NCBI RefSeq assembly: GCF_036499745.1
Contig: NZ_DASYDG010000012.1
Location: 12,406 to 76,405, forward strand
DNA length: 64,000 bases
Direction of reading: 5' to 3'
Origin: Pinirhizobacter sp036499745
Lineage (GTDB): Bacteria > Pseudomonadota > Gammaproteobacteria > Xanthomonadales > Rhodanobacteraceae
Shown here: positions 40,828-48,718 of the stretch, one piece after another
Numbering within the stretch: position 1 is the first letter of the stretch
How the letters are laid out: every line of letters starts with the position of its first letter
Notes under the pieces: generated by a model
What the model was told of the DNA's origin: nothing
Databases searched by the model: none
What the model saw: only the letters and a program-made list of their open reading frames with translations
Translations under genes and position numbers: made by a program

Positions 40828-41996
40828 ACAGCGCCGTCGCCAACGTCGAAACCTTCATCGTCACCGTGCCGCGCGATACGCCTTACCTTGGCCCATTGGG
40901 CCCGGGCGAGCGGGTGAACTCGCGCGGCTACGTCGTGCGCCACGGTAACGGGACCATCTACCCATCGGTGGATCGCTCCATCGCCGTCCGCGTCACCTGC
41001 ACTGACGGCAGCGAAGGCTGGGGCGAGACCTATGGCATCTGTGCACCCCGGGCGACCACCGAGATCATCAACGATCTGCTCGTGCCCGAGCTCATCGGGC
41101 GCCACCCGGAGGACGTGGAAAGCATCTGGGACGACCTCTACGGGCTGATGCGCGTGCGGGGCTGCACCTCCGGCTTCCATGTCGATGCGATCACGGCGCT
41201 GGACATCGCCCTGTGGGACCTTCGTGCCCGCGCGCACGGCGTGCCGTTGTGGCAGATGCTCGGCGAGCGCCGTCGCGACCGCATACCCGGCTATCTCTCC
41301 GGGCTTCCCGCCTCGACATTGGACGGTCGCGTCGACATGGCACGGCAGTTTCACGCCCAGGGCCATGACGCCTTCAAGATCCATGCGGTGGTCAGCAGCG
41401 AAGGCATCGTCGAGGAAGTCGCCGCGCTGCGTGCCGCGCTGGGTGAGCAAGCGATCATCATGGTCGACCTGCACTGGAAATTCTCGCCCTCCGAAGCGCT
41501 CGCCCTGATCGAGCGCATGGCCGAATATCGTCCCTTCTTCGCCGAGGCGCCGGTGAAGCCGGAAGACATCGACGGACTGGCATGGCTCGCCGAACGCTCG
41601 CCCACGCCGATTGCCGCGGGTGAAGAGTGGTACACCGAATACGAGGCACGCCTTCGCCTGAACCTGCGCAGTGTCGCCTTCATCCAGCCGGAAATGGGGC
41701 ACACGGGCATCACCCAGTTTCGTCGCATCAATGCGCTGGCCGAGGCCCATGGTGTCGCCACGGCGCCGCACGCCACCATTGGTGCGGGCCTCTTCCTCGC
41801 CGCCAGCCTGCATGCGTCGGCGACGTTGCCGGGGCTATGGCGGCACGAGTGGCAGCACTCGGTATTCGCGCGGTCGCTTGAACTGCTCGATACCGACATG
41901 GGCTATGCCGACGGCCATTACAGCCTGCCGACCGGCCCGGGTCTGGGCGCCCGGCCTGGTAAGCGCTTCTTCAATTACGCCGAACTCGTTTCCTGA
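40824..41996 (+). CDS. Enolase-superfamily acid-sugar dehydratase
   Basis: A 390-residue mandelate-racemase-type enzyme. The cap domain begins ETFIVTVPRDTPYLGPLG. The barrel carries FKIHAVVSSEG (Lys-x-His, as in sugar-acid dehydratases), Asp in IMVDLHWKFSP, Glu in FAEAPVKPEDI and Glu in IAAGEEWYTEY as metal ligands, and the base/His in TAPHATIGAGLF. It would dehydrate an aldonate to the 2-keto-3-deoxy acid that the aldolase or kinase then uses. ATGA overlap with the aldolase gene shows co-translation. The end overlaps the convergent MFS gene by 22 bases. Confidence 0.87.
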   Translation: MNSAVANVETFIVTVPRDTPYLGPLGPGERVNSRGYVVRHGNGTIYPSVDRSIAVRVTCTDGSEGWGETYGICAPRATTEIINDLLVPELIGRHPEDVESIWDDLYGLMRVRGCTSGFHVDAITALDIALWDLRARAHGVPLWQMLGERRRDRIPGYLSGLPASTLDGRVDMARQFHAQGHDAFKIHAVVSSEGIVEEVAALRAALGEQAIIMVDLHWKFSPSEALALIERMAEYRPFFAEAPVKPEDIDGLAWLAERSPTPIAAGEEWYTEYEARLRLNLRSVAFIQPEMGHTGITQFRRINALAEAHGVATAPHATIGAGLFLAASLHASATLPGLWRHEWQHSVFARSLELLDTDMGYADGHYSLPTGPGLGARPGKRFFNYAELVS

Positions 41997-43243
41997 CCCA
42001 GCACCGTGTTTGCGGTCGCCGGTGAACGCGGCGCCAGCTTCACGCCCAGCCATGCAACGGCGAAGGCAATCGGATGCAGGAACGCCATGATCACGAAGCA
42101 GTGATCGAAATGACCGCTCGTGACCAGGCTACCCACCACCTGCGCGGACAACATGCCGCCCAGGCCACTGCCTGCGCCGATGATCCCGAAAACGGTGGCG
42201 ATATTGCGACTGGGATAGAGATCGACGACAAGCGTGCTGATGTTGATCTGGTACACCAGGTGGGCGAAGGTCACCGCCGAGCCGATCGCGAACAGGATCG
42301 GTATCGCCGGATGCGCCGCGGCGAGCATGCCCACCGGCGCCAGCATGGCGGCACCGGCCATGGCGATCAGGCGGCTGCGCGCGGGCGCCATACCCTTTTT
42401 CACCATGGCGCTGGAGATGGCCCCGCCCCCCACGCTGCCGACGTCCGCTGCCAGGTACACCACCCACGCCATGGATGCCACCGCGGCCAGTGTCATGCCA
42501 CGAACATCATTGAGGTACTTGGGAAACCAGAACAGGTAGAAGTACCAGACAGGATCGGCCACGGCGCGGGAGAGCACCAGCAGCCAGAGCGTGCGGTCCC
42601 GCAACAACTGCCCCCACACCATGCCTTCGCTCTTCGCGCCAGGTAGCGTGACCGGGCGCGGTTCGCGCGGATGGATCCACAGCCAGCCGGCCAGCCAGAA
42701 CAGCCCTGCCACACCGGTGATCACGAACGCCCAGCGCCAGCCATACACCAGGGCCACGCCGCCGATCAGCGGCGGAGCCAGCGTCGCGCCGACCATCGCG
42801 CCAGCCGTGTAGATACCGAGAGCCAGGCCGCGTTGCGTCGGCGGGAAGCGTTCTGACACGACCTTGGAGCCAACCGTGTAGTTGCCCGGCTCACCCAGCC
42901 CAAGCGCGAAGCGCGCGGCACCGAGCTCGAACGCGCTGCGGGCCATGCCGGTCATCAGGTTGGCCACCGACCACCAGGCGACGAACAGTGCAAGGGCCAT
43001 GCGCGAGCCAAGCCAGTCGGTGATCCGTCCGGCCAGCAGATAAGCAAGTGTGTAGGCGAAGAGGAACATCTGCACGATGTGCGCGTAGGCCGCATCGGTG
43101 ATGCTCAGGTCCAGCTGGATGGTCGTGGCCAGGATCGACAGCGCCTGCCGGTCCAGGTAATTGATCACGGTGGAGACAAAAAGGAGGGCCAGCAACGCCC
43201 AACGCAACTTCCCCGGCCGCGTGGCTTCTCCATTTTCAATCAT
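41975..43243 (-). CDS. MFS transporter, anion:cation symporter (hexuronate/galactonate) type
   Basis: A 422-residue 12-helix carrier of the ACS family. The first helix region reads RWALLALLFVSTVINYLDRQ, followed by AGRITDWLGSRMALALFVAW (motif A), ALGLGEPGNYTVGSKVVSER (the typical GEAGNWPA-like helix 4) and the linker to the second half (IHPREPRPVTLPGAKSEGMV). ExuT, GarP and DgoT are of this type, so it probably imports the sugar acid used by the cluster. It stands between the convergent dehydratase gene and the IclR gene. A copy of the shared AT-rich box lies 37 bases before its start. Confidence 0.88.
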   Translation of the reverse strand: MIENGEATRPGKLRWALLALLFVSTVINYLDRQALSILATTIQLDLSITDAAYAHIVQMFLFAYTLAYLLAGRITDWLGSRMALALFVAWWSVANLMTGMARSAFELGAARFALGLGEPGNYTVGSKVVSERFPPTQRGLALGIYTAGAMVGATLAPPLIGGVALVYGWRWAFVITGVAGLFWLAGWLWIHPREPRPVTLPGAKSEGMVWGQLLRDRTLWLLVLSRAVADPVWYFYLFWFPKYLNDVRGMTLAAVASMAWVVYLAADVGSVGGGAISSAMVKKGMAPARSRLIAMAGAAMLAPVGMLAAAHPAIPILFAIGSAVTFAHLVYQINISTLVVDLYPSRNIATVFGIIGAGSGLGGMLSAQVVGSLVTSGHFDHCFVIMAFLHPIAFAVAWLGVKLAPRSPATANTVLGQETSSA

Positions 43244-43279
43244 GCCATGCGCCCCTCATCACGAACGCTGGACCGTATT

Positions 43280-43293
43280 ACTAATATAGCAAC
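43280..43293. promoter_or_regulatory. Second copy of the candidate IclR box
   Basis: ACTAATATAGCAAC, 12 of 14 identical to 39790-39803 and in the same orientation, lies 37-50 bases upstream of the MFS start and just after the IclR stop, where it would overlap the carrier's promoter. Both copies are in promoters of genes of one pathway. Confidence 0.5.
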
Positions 43294-43318
43294 ACGTCAA
43301 TCGCTGCCATGGAACGTG

Positions 43319-44038
43319 TCAGCCGATCGCGAGCGCCGCACCGCGTAGCGCTTCGACCAGTTCGGTGGTCGCTGTTTCGGGAATCCACCCCGACATCGCC
43401 AGTCCCGCGACCACGGGTGCACCTGTCGCCACCGCCACGATGTGGTGGTCACGCTCGTCGGCCACGTGCACGCGGGCGAAGCCCTGTGCGCGGGTGACTG
43501 AAAGCGTGGTGAGCAAGCTGTCCACGCCTTCCGGGAACATCGGGATGTCGCGGTTCGCATAGAGCTCACGAACCTCATCGTCGGGCAGCTGCGAGAGCAG
43601 CACGATGCCGATCCCGCTGGTGGTGGCGGGAAGCACGCCGATGCGTCCGAGGCCGCGGGCCGCTTCAATTCCTGGCGGCGCATGGAACAGGTAACTCACG
43701 CTATCGTTCCAGAGCACGCCCATCGCCACGGTATGGCCGAAGCGGCGAAGACGCTCAAGCTCGGGCAACGCGCGCCGGATCAGGCCGGAGGCGAACAGGC
43801 TCTGCGCGGCCAGCACGTGCATGCCGGGCCCCGGCGCATATTTGCGATCGGAGGTCTGCCTGACGATGCCCATATAGGCAAGCGTCTTCAGCAGCCTGTT
43901 GATCCGTGTCGTGTCGGCGCCCAGTTGTCGGGCCAGTTCGCGGCAGCGTACCGGCTCGGGTGCCGAAGCCAGGGCCTGCAAGGTGCGAATGCCGTCGATA
44001 AGGCTCTGGTTGGGCTGGGCGTTGGGCTTGGCGCGCAT
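43319..44038 (-). CDS. IclR-family transcriptional regulator
   Basis: A 239-residue IclR regulator. The winged HTH is at the N-terminus (SLIDGIRTLQALASAPEPVR, CRELARQLGADTTRINRLLK, YMGIVRQTSDRKYAPGPGM), then the effector domain of GAF-like fold (LLSQLPDDEVRELYANRDIP; VTRAQGFARVHVADERDHHI; VAVATGAPVVAGLAMSGWIP). It precedes the MFS gene in the same direction and likely controls the sugar-acid cluster, with the AT-rich boxes at 39790 and 43280 as candidate sites. The effector would be a sugar acid or keto-deoxy acid. Confidence 0.9.
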   Translation of the reverse strand: MRAKPNAQPNQSLIDGIRTLQALASAPEPVRCRELARQLGADTTRINRLLKTLAYMGIVRQTSDRKYAPGPGMHVLAAQSLFASGLIRRALPELERLRRFGHTVAMGVLWNDSVSYLFHAPPGIEAARGLGRIGVLPATTSGIGIVLLSQLPDDEVRELYANRDIPMFPEGVDSLLTTLSVTRAQGFARVHVADERDHHIVAVATGAPVVAGLAMSGWIPETATTELVEALRGAALAIG

Positions 44039-44206
44039 GCGGCACAGATTAGCCGTACGGCGGGTCCTTTGCGACAGTCACGCGAGCACAGCCTGTGCAT
44101 CCTCATGCTCGCGACGACCGGTCGCCCCCTCCCCCACGTGCGACCGGGGTCCTCGGGCTGGAAGTGCCCGCATCGTTCATTCGCCCGATTCGTTATGTCA
44201 CGGGTG

Positions 44207-44968
44207 TCATGCCGCCACCATGGGAATGTACAAATGGCGGTGATCCCCATCTTCTGGATATAGCTCGGCTTGCATCTGGCGAAGCTTGTCGGTGAGCCTT
44301 TGTCCGTGAACTCGTACAGACCATGGTTTTGCTGACGATGGTTGAAGTGCCGATGCACGGCTGATGGCCGCCATCAAGTCGTCCGCATCTGGCTTATGGA
44401 TGACAAAGCCGCAACCCTTCCATGCGGTAACCCGCAGGTCCAATTCCTCGCAGATCCGTACCTTTGTCAAAGCCTCCGACTGGTCGGCACGACGAGAGGC
44501 TTCGACCAGTTGCTTGATGGAAGGAATTAACTGGCCGTCAGCCTGTATCACTTCCTCGCCTTGCGATGCATCCCATGCCTCAGGGGGGCAATCCTTCTGG
44601 TCGGTCCCGAAGGTGGTGAAGGGATTGATCTCCAGGGGATAGATTCGGCATACCAGTGGCCTATCCTGATAAATCTGGCAGGCATTGCCTTCGCCAAGAT
44701 TAGGGCAGCCAGCGGTGATGTCAGCGGCAAAGATCGCTATGACACAAATGTCGATATTTCCAGATCTGACGGAGGCACCACGGCTCGCATCGTGCCGGTA
44801 GCGAGCCATGTCACCCTGGCCCTCCTGAATAGCGAAGGCTTCCAACAGGATCGACACGCGATGTCCCCGGCGAAGCCACGCTTCAGCCTCTCCCAGCGTC
44901 AAGGGAACATGCCGGCCCCTGCAGCATGCGCCACAGCCTACGCAGTGAAAATTGACCTGCTTGATCAT
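44207..44968 (-). CDS. YkgJ-family cysteine-cluster protein
   Basis: A 253-residue protein started at 44968. It opens with MIKQVNFHCVGCGACCRGRH, the Cys-x-x-Cys-x-x-Cys-Cys metal (zinc or iron) site of the CxxCxxCC family. Further cysteines follow in AGCPNLGEGNACQIYQDRPL and VCRIYPLEINPF, the usual pattern. Function is unknown in general. The C-terminal 100 residues have no recognisable domain. Its ATG overlaps the stop of the upstream aspartyl-protease-like gene (ATGA), so the two are co-translated. The local composition seems less GC-rich than the neighbours. Confidence 0.82.
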   Translation of the reverse strand: MIKQVNFHCVGCGACCRGRHVPLTLGEAEAWLRRGHRVSILLEAFAIQEGQGDMARYRHDASRGASVRSGNIDICVIAIFAADITAGCPNLGEGNACQIYQDRPLVCRIYPLEINPFTTFGTDQKDCPPEAWDASQGEEVIQADGQLIPSIKQLVEASRRADQSEALTKVRICEELDLRVTAWKGCGFVIHKPDADDLMAAISRASALQPSSAKPWSVRVHGQRLTDKLRQMQAELYPEDGDHRHLYIPMVAA

Positions 44969-45804
44969 TCTTCGATCCACAGGCGTCCTGCCTTGAGGTC
45001 AAACGTAACTATCCAGCGGCAAAGTGTGGGTATCCCGATGTTGCCGTCGTAGATAAGGTCATCGACATGCGCCCGGGTCTTGAGGGCCACACCTCCGTTG
45101 AGGGTCGTCGACACATCCTGCCCTCCTTTGATCGATGGATCCAGGCCGAGTTCGCCGGCGATGTGACGGTTGATCACCGCGCCGCCATCGCTGCCTGAAT
45201 CCAGTTCCATCCAGAGGGTTCCCGACCGGCCTTTCACGCCCACAAAGGGCGTCAATGCCATGCCTTCGATCTCACGGCTGTAGTGGACGCTCACCTCGCG
45301 CGCGTGGGTAACCCGTTGGGCAAGGCTGCGGGGAGACTCGATGATCAGCTGCCGGTGAGCCAGGTCGAGCGTGACCACGCGGCCGGCGAAAGAGTCCAGC
45401 GCGACGGATCCCATCAGTTCGGGAGAACCGGGTGGCACCTTGGCCATGAGGTCCCAGATGCCCGCTACGGGTGCGTGCAGCTGAAGATGGGAAACGCTTA
45501 ACTTAACGTTGTCGCAGCGCGGCAGATCGATTCGGTCGCCCCTCATGCGAAAGCCGGTGAGTGTTCCCCAGGGCTTGCACCCGGCCATCGTGGCCGCCTT
45601 GGGCGTCAGGACCGTCAAGCCGCCGGCGGTATCGAGAAGGAACAGGCCTTCGTGGTCTCCGAGCCGTGCGTGAAAAGACCACAGCACGCCAAGGTAGGGC
45701 TCCAGTTCGATGACATCTGCCTTGCTGTCCTGCTGTCTGTCCGTGGCCCACGCGAAAGGCGACGCCAACAGCAACGCGAAAAGTACTACGAGCGATTTAG
45801 GCAT
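44965..45804 (-). CDS. Exported retropepsin-like aspartyl protease-like protein
   Basis: A 279-residue protein with a signal peptide (MPKSLVVLFALLLASPFAWA). Two pseudo-symmetric halves each have an Asp-containing motif: LFLLDTAGGLTVLTPKAA, like DTG in the first, and WMELDSGSDGGAVINRHIAG, like D-S-G in the second. The spacing of about 130 residues and the flanking strands fit a two-domain bacterial aspartyl-protease fold as in predicted aspartyl proteases of the TIGR02281/clan AA type. Activity is unproven. Co-translated with the Cys-cluster gene and overlapping the GNAT gene by 19 bases. Confidence 0.75.
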   Translation of the reverse strand: MPKSLVVLFALLLASPFAWATDRQQDSKADVIELEPYLGVLWSFHARLGDHEGLFLLDTAGGLTVLTPKAATMAGCKPWGTLTGFRMRGDRIDLPRCDNVKLSVSHLQLHAPVAGIWDLMAKVPPGSPELMGSVALDSFAGRVVTLDLAHRQLIIESPRSLAQRVTHAREVSVHYSREIEGMALTPFVGVKGRSGTLWMELDSGSDGGAVINRHIAGELGLDPSIKGGQDVSTTLNGGVALKTRAHVDDLIYDGNIGIPTLCRWIVTFDLKAGRLWIEE

Positions 45805-46319
45805 CGGAGATCATTCATGGGGAGTTGGCGTAATGGTTTCTCGTAACGCAGCGCGGGGACGGCAATAGTTCCCCCGGCGATTCGTGCCGCCTGTATGAAC
45901 TCGCCGATGTTGCTCCAACCGCTGCGTTCATAGAAGTGCCGTGCGCGGGCATTTCCCGGAACCACGGCCAACCAGGCTACCGTGCTGTGTGCCGAGATCA
46001 GGGACTCGCCATGTGCCAGAAGCAGGTCGGCAATGCCCATCTTTCGTGCACCCGGGGCGACATAGAGATGCTCAACTTCATCATCGTGGACAACGATGAA
46101 GCCCACCGTTTCCGTGCCTAGCTGGGCAACGTAGGTGTTATTGATCTGCTCAGCCGCCCTCACGCGAATGTCGGTGGGTTGGCGATGCGCCAGCAAGACA
46201 TCAGGTACGTGGCCGTGATGAACCTCCATCCAGCCTTGATGCCAGATGTCCGCGACAACATCAAGGTGCCCGGGCTGCGCGGGACGGATAGTTGCACGTT
46301 TGGAGGTGGCGTCGAACAC
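45786..46319 (-). CDS. GNAT-family N-acetyltransferase
   Basis: A 177-residue acetyltransferase. ATIRPAQPGHLDVVADIWHQ is the usual first strand-helix, EVEHLYVAPGARKMGIADLL is the acetyl-CoA pyrophosphate loop region (V-A-P-x-A-R-x-x-G-I-A variant of RGxGIG), and NARARHFYERSGW is the conserved late helix. The substrate is unknown. It overlaps the aspartyl-protease-like gene by 19 bases and starts five bases from the VOC gene's stop, so the four genes 46719-44207 likely form one operon. Confidence 0.87.
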   Translation of the reverse strand: MFDATSKRATIRPAQPGHLDVVADIWHQGWMEVHHGHVPDVLLAHRQPTDIRVRAAEQINNTYVAQLGTETVGFIVVHDDEVEHLYVAPGARKMGIADLLLAHGESLISAHSTVAWLAVVPGNARARHFYERSGWSNIGEFIQAARIAGGTIAVPALRYEKPLRQLPMNDLRCLNRS

Positions 46320-46323
46320 CTTC

Positions 46324-46719
46324 TTAGGCTTTTACCTGCGCCACAGTTTTTGCGAAATTCAAATGGTATTTGAATTCCAGGGCGTTTCCGCTGGGGTCTT
46401 CGACGACAAATTTCCCATACTCATCGTCCGTGCCCTCATCCTTGATCATGGGATCCAGCATGAATCGCGTCGAATGCTCCTTGCATCTTGCAAGCACCGA
46501 CTCCCATTCTTCCTTGCTTAAAATGGCGCCGAAATGATCGATCTTGAACGCCGCCAGCTTTTCATCGGCCTGGTGAATGGTTAATTGGTGACCAAAGAAA
46601 ATGATGTCATACCAGTTTTCATTGTCCCGCCCCAGGGAACACCCCAGTACTTCAAGGTAGAAGCGCTTTGATTCATGCTTGTCGGGCACGACGAACGACA
46701 AATGGAATGGCAATAGCAT
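46324..46719 (-). CDS. VOC-family (glyoxalase/extradiol fold) protein
   Basis: A 131-residue single-domain VOC protein when started at 46719: MLLPFHLSFVVPDKHESKRF, then FFGHQLTIHQADEK, HFGAILSKEEWESVLARCKE and VVEDPSGNALEFKYH. His in the first strand, His in the middle and Glu near the end could form the metal site. The start at 46788 gives a Met-Glu-Leu leader with no ribosome-binding site and is less likely. The protein resembles glyoxalase and dioxygenase-like members often found in resistance or stress contexts; no substrate can be assigned. Confidence 0.82.
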   Translation of the reverse strand: MLLPFHLSFVVPDKHESKRFYLEVLGCSLGRDNENWYDIIFFGHQLTIHQADEKLAAFKIDHFGAILSKEEWESVLARCKEHSTRFMLDPMIKDEGTDDEYGKFVVEDPSGNALEFKYHLNFAKTVAQVKA

Positions 46720-46833
46720 CTTGCGCTGGCTCGGCTTTTGAACGAGTGCCCATTGTTTCGACGTTCCAGCGGCGCGTGCCAGTTCCATTGGTCATGGGAT
46801 GCGTAAGGCGCCATCACCGAACCGACACGGTCA

Positions 46834-46995
46834 TCAGCCCGGGCGCGCTTTCAGCTGGGTAAGCACTTCTTCCTTGCGCTGGGCCATGCTTTCGCCGAGC
46901 GAAGCCAGGGTCGACGGGTCCAACAGCCCCTTGGCTTGTTTGAAAAGTTCTTTCTCCTCTTCCTCGATATGGTGCTCGACGAGCTCCTTGAGGAC
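46834..46995 (-). pseudogene. C-terminal remnant of a hemerythrin-like (HHE) protein
   Basis: A frame without a start encodes LGVLKELVEHHIEEEEKELF, then KQAKGLLDPSTLASLGESMA and a stop at 46834-46836. The E-H-H-x-E-E-E-E helix is the second iron-binding helix of bacterial hemerythrin-like proteins (DNase/RNase-free HHE family), but the first helices with HxxxE are missing. Upstream the sequence changes at once to a different reading (MFS stop and spacer). It appears to be a truncated gene left between the VOC and MFS genes. Confidence 0.6.
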
Positions 46996-47061
46996 ACCCA
47001 GAATCAAAAGAGTTCGGGCCGGGGCCGGGGACGCCCGCCATCTGCCAAAGTTTATGCACGC

Positions 47062-48687
47062 TCACTTGGCAGTAAGTACATCCTGGATCGCCTCCAGTCC
47101 GTGCCCGCGCGTCTCGATACCGCTGCGCGCCAGCATCCAGCCAGCAACGGCCATGGGCCCGGCAATCAGCAACGCTGACAACATGAAGTGTTCGAACATG
47201 CCGGCCACGCCCAGCCCGGCGCCAAGTATGCCGCCGAACTTCGAGCAGCCGGCGATCAGCCCGGAGCCGGTGCTGCGCAGGTGCACCGGATAAATCTCCG
47301 CCGCGTACGGAATCAAGGTGGCAATGACCCCGCTGACGCTTAGTAGCAAGGCCACCGTACCGATGGTGGTGACAGTAGAGACGCGTACGTTTGCCAGATC
47401 GATCAGGAAGAAAAACAGCAGGGACAGCGCCGTGATGCCAATGAAGAGCACTAATGTGCGGATGCTGCTCCAGCGCTGGTAGAACCACACCACGACAACG
47501 ATGCCTGGTAGCGCAAGGAAGGCTGAGCGTGCCAGCAATGCGCTGCTGCCGTGCGCGTCGATACCCAGTTTCACCAGGTTCGCTGGCAACCAGAGCAGGA
47601 AGCCGAAGTTCACCAATCCCCAGGCTAGCGCGCAGGTCGCCAGGCCCAGGGTGATGCGTGCGTGCCGGCCGCGCAGAAGCTGTCGCAAGCCCGTTCTTTC
47701 CGTCTGCGGGTCCGCCGGCGTGAAATCGCCGATATGTTCCAGTTCCGGCACATCCACCCTGGCACCGCCTGAGAATCGCATCAGCACGGCGCGCGCCTGG
47801 TCTTCCAGGCCCGCCAGGGCAAGAAAGCGCGGCGATTCGGGAATATAGCGATTGAGAAACACGATCAGCGCGCCGGTGGGCAGATTGAGCAGCCACAGCG
47901 CCCGCCAGCTGTAGGTCGGTTCGAACAGCGTCGCCGCGCCCGAGGCCAGCAGGTAACCGGCCGACGTACCCACACCGCCAAGCGCTACCAGCAGCCAGCC
48001 GCGATGTGCCGTGGGGATCGTCTCGGCCATCAGTGTAAACGTGATGGGCAGCATGCCGCCGGCAGCCGCACCCATCATGAAGCACATCGCCAGGTTCCAG
48101 CCGAAAGTGGGCATCGCGCCGCAGATGGATGTGCCCATGAACATCAGCGCCGACAGCAGAATGGTGGCGCGGCGGCCGAACAGATCACCCAGCCTGCCCC
48201 ACACGATCGAGCCGACCGCCGTACCGGTGAGTGCCGACAGGGCCAGCCATCCGGCCGTTGAAGAGCTGATCGCGTATTCGCTCGACATGCCAGGCATCAC
48301 GAAGCCGATCGTGGCAGGTTTCATCACGTCCACGGCGAGCGCAATGGTGAGCACGGTCACCAGTTTCCAGTGCTCGCGGTTAAGCGGGACACTATCGGCA
48401 AGATCGAATGGCAGCGGGCTGCGCCCAGCGTGCAGCGTTCGACGCATCTGTTCGATTCGCGGCATCAGTCCGTAGGCTGCCAGCAGTACGCCCAGCGGCA
48501 CCAGCACCATGCCCGCGATCATCATGTTGTCCATCGGCATGCCTACCAGGTGGTAGTGCATGGGCGCCGCCATGGCGAACATCGGCAGATGCGCAAGCAC
48601 ACCCGCGATCACCGCCGCGCAACCCAGCCAGAAGGCCACCGGATGATGGAAGGTGAGGTCCTTTGAACGCATGAATCCCGGATTCAT
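47062..48687 (-). CDS. MFS transporter with two extra N-terminal helices
   Basis: A 541-residue carrier. Residues 15-80 hold two additional hydrophobic segments (HPVAFWLGCAAVIAGVLAHL; MIAGMVLVPLGVLLAAYGL) before a hydrophilic linker and a 12-helix MFS core of the sugar/aromatic-acid porter type. Motif A is present as GRLGDLFGRRATILLSAL, with the PTAHRGWLLVALGGVGTSAG and RYIPESPRF boxes after helices 4 and 6. The last helices end at MLARSGIETRGHGLE. The substrate cannot be inferred; it stands alone between polB and the hemerythrin remnant. The N-terminal extra helices are unusual for this group. Confidence 0.87.
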   Translation of the reverse strand: MNPGFMRSKDLTFHHPVAFWLGCAAVIAGVLAHLPMFAMAAPMHYHLVGMPMDNMMIAGMVLVPLGVLLAAYGLMPRIEQMRRTLHAGRSPLPFDLADSVPLNREHWKLVTVLTIALAVDVMKPATIGFVMPGMSSEYAISSSTAGWLALSALTGTAVGSIVWGRLGDLFGRRATILLSALMFMGTSICGAMPTFGWNLAMCFMMGAAAGGMLPITFTLMAETIPTAHRGWLLVALGGVGTSAGYLLASGAATLFEPTYSWRALWLLNLPTGALIVFLNRYIPESPRFLALAGLEDQARAVLMRFSGGARVDVPELEHIGDFTPADPQTERTGLRQLLRGRHARITLGLATCALAWGLVNFGFLLWLPANLVKLGIDAHGSSALLARSAFLALPGIVVVVWFYQRWSSIRTLVLFIGITALSLLFFFLIDLANVRVSTVTTIGTVALLLSVSGVIATLIPYAAEIYPVHLRSTGSGLIAGCSKFGGILGAGLGVAGMFEHFMLSALLIAGPMAVAGWMLARSGIETRGHGLEAIQDVLTAK

Positions 48688-48718
48688 TTAGAAAGGAATT
48701 CAGCTTATCAGACGAAAA

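Noticed and set aside
40794..41813. 339-codon frame antisense to the dehydratase gene
   Set aside because: The enolase-superfamily motifs are on the plus strand.
46814..48085. A 423-codon minus-strand open frame
   Set aside because: It overlaps the MFS gene in another frame and contains an MFS-incompatible Arg/Gly-rich translation. It is a chance frame in GC-rich DNA.
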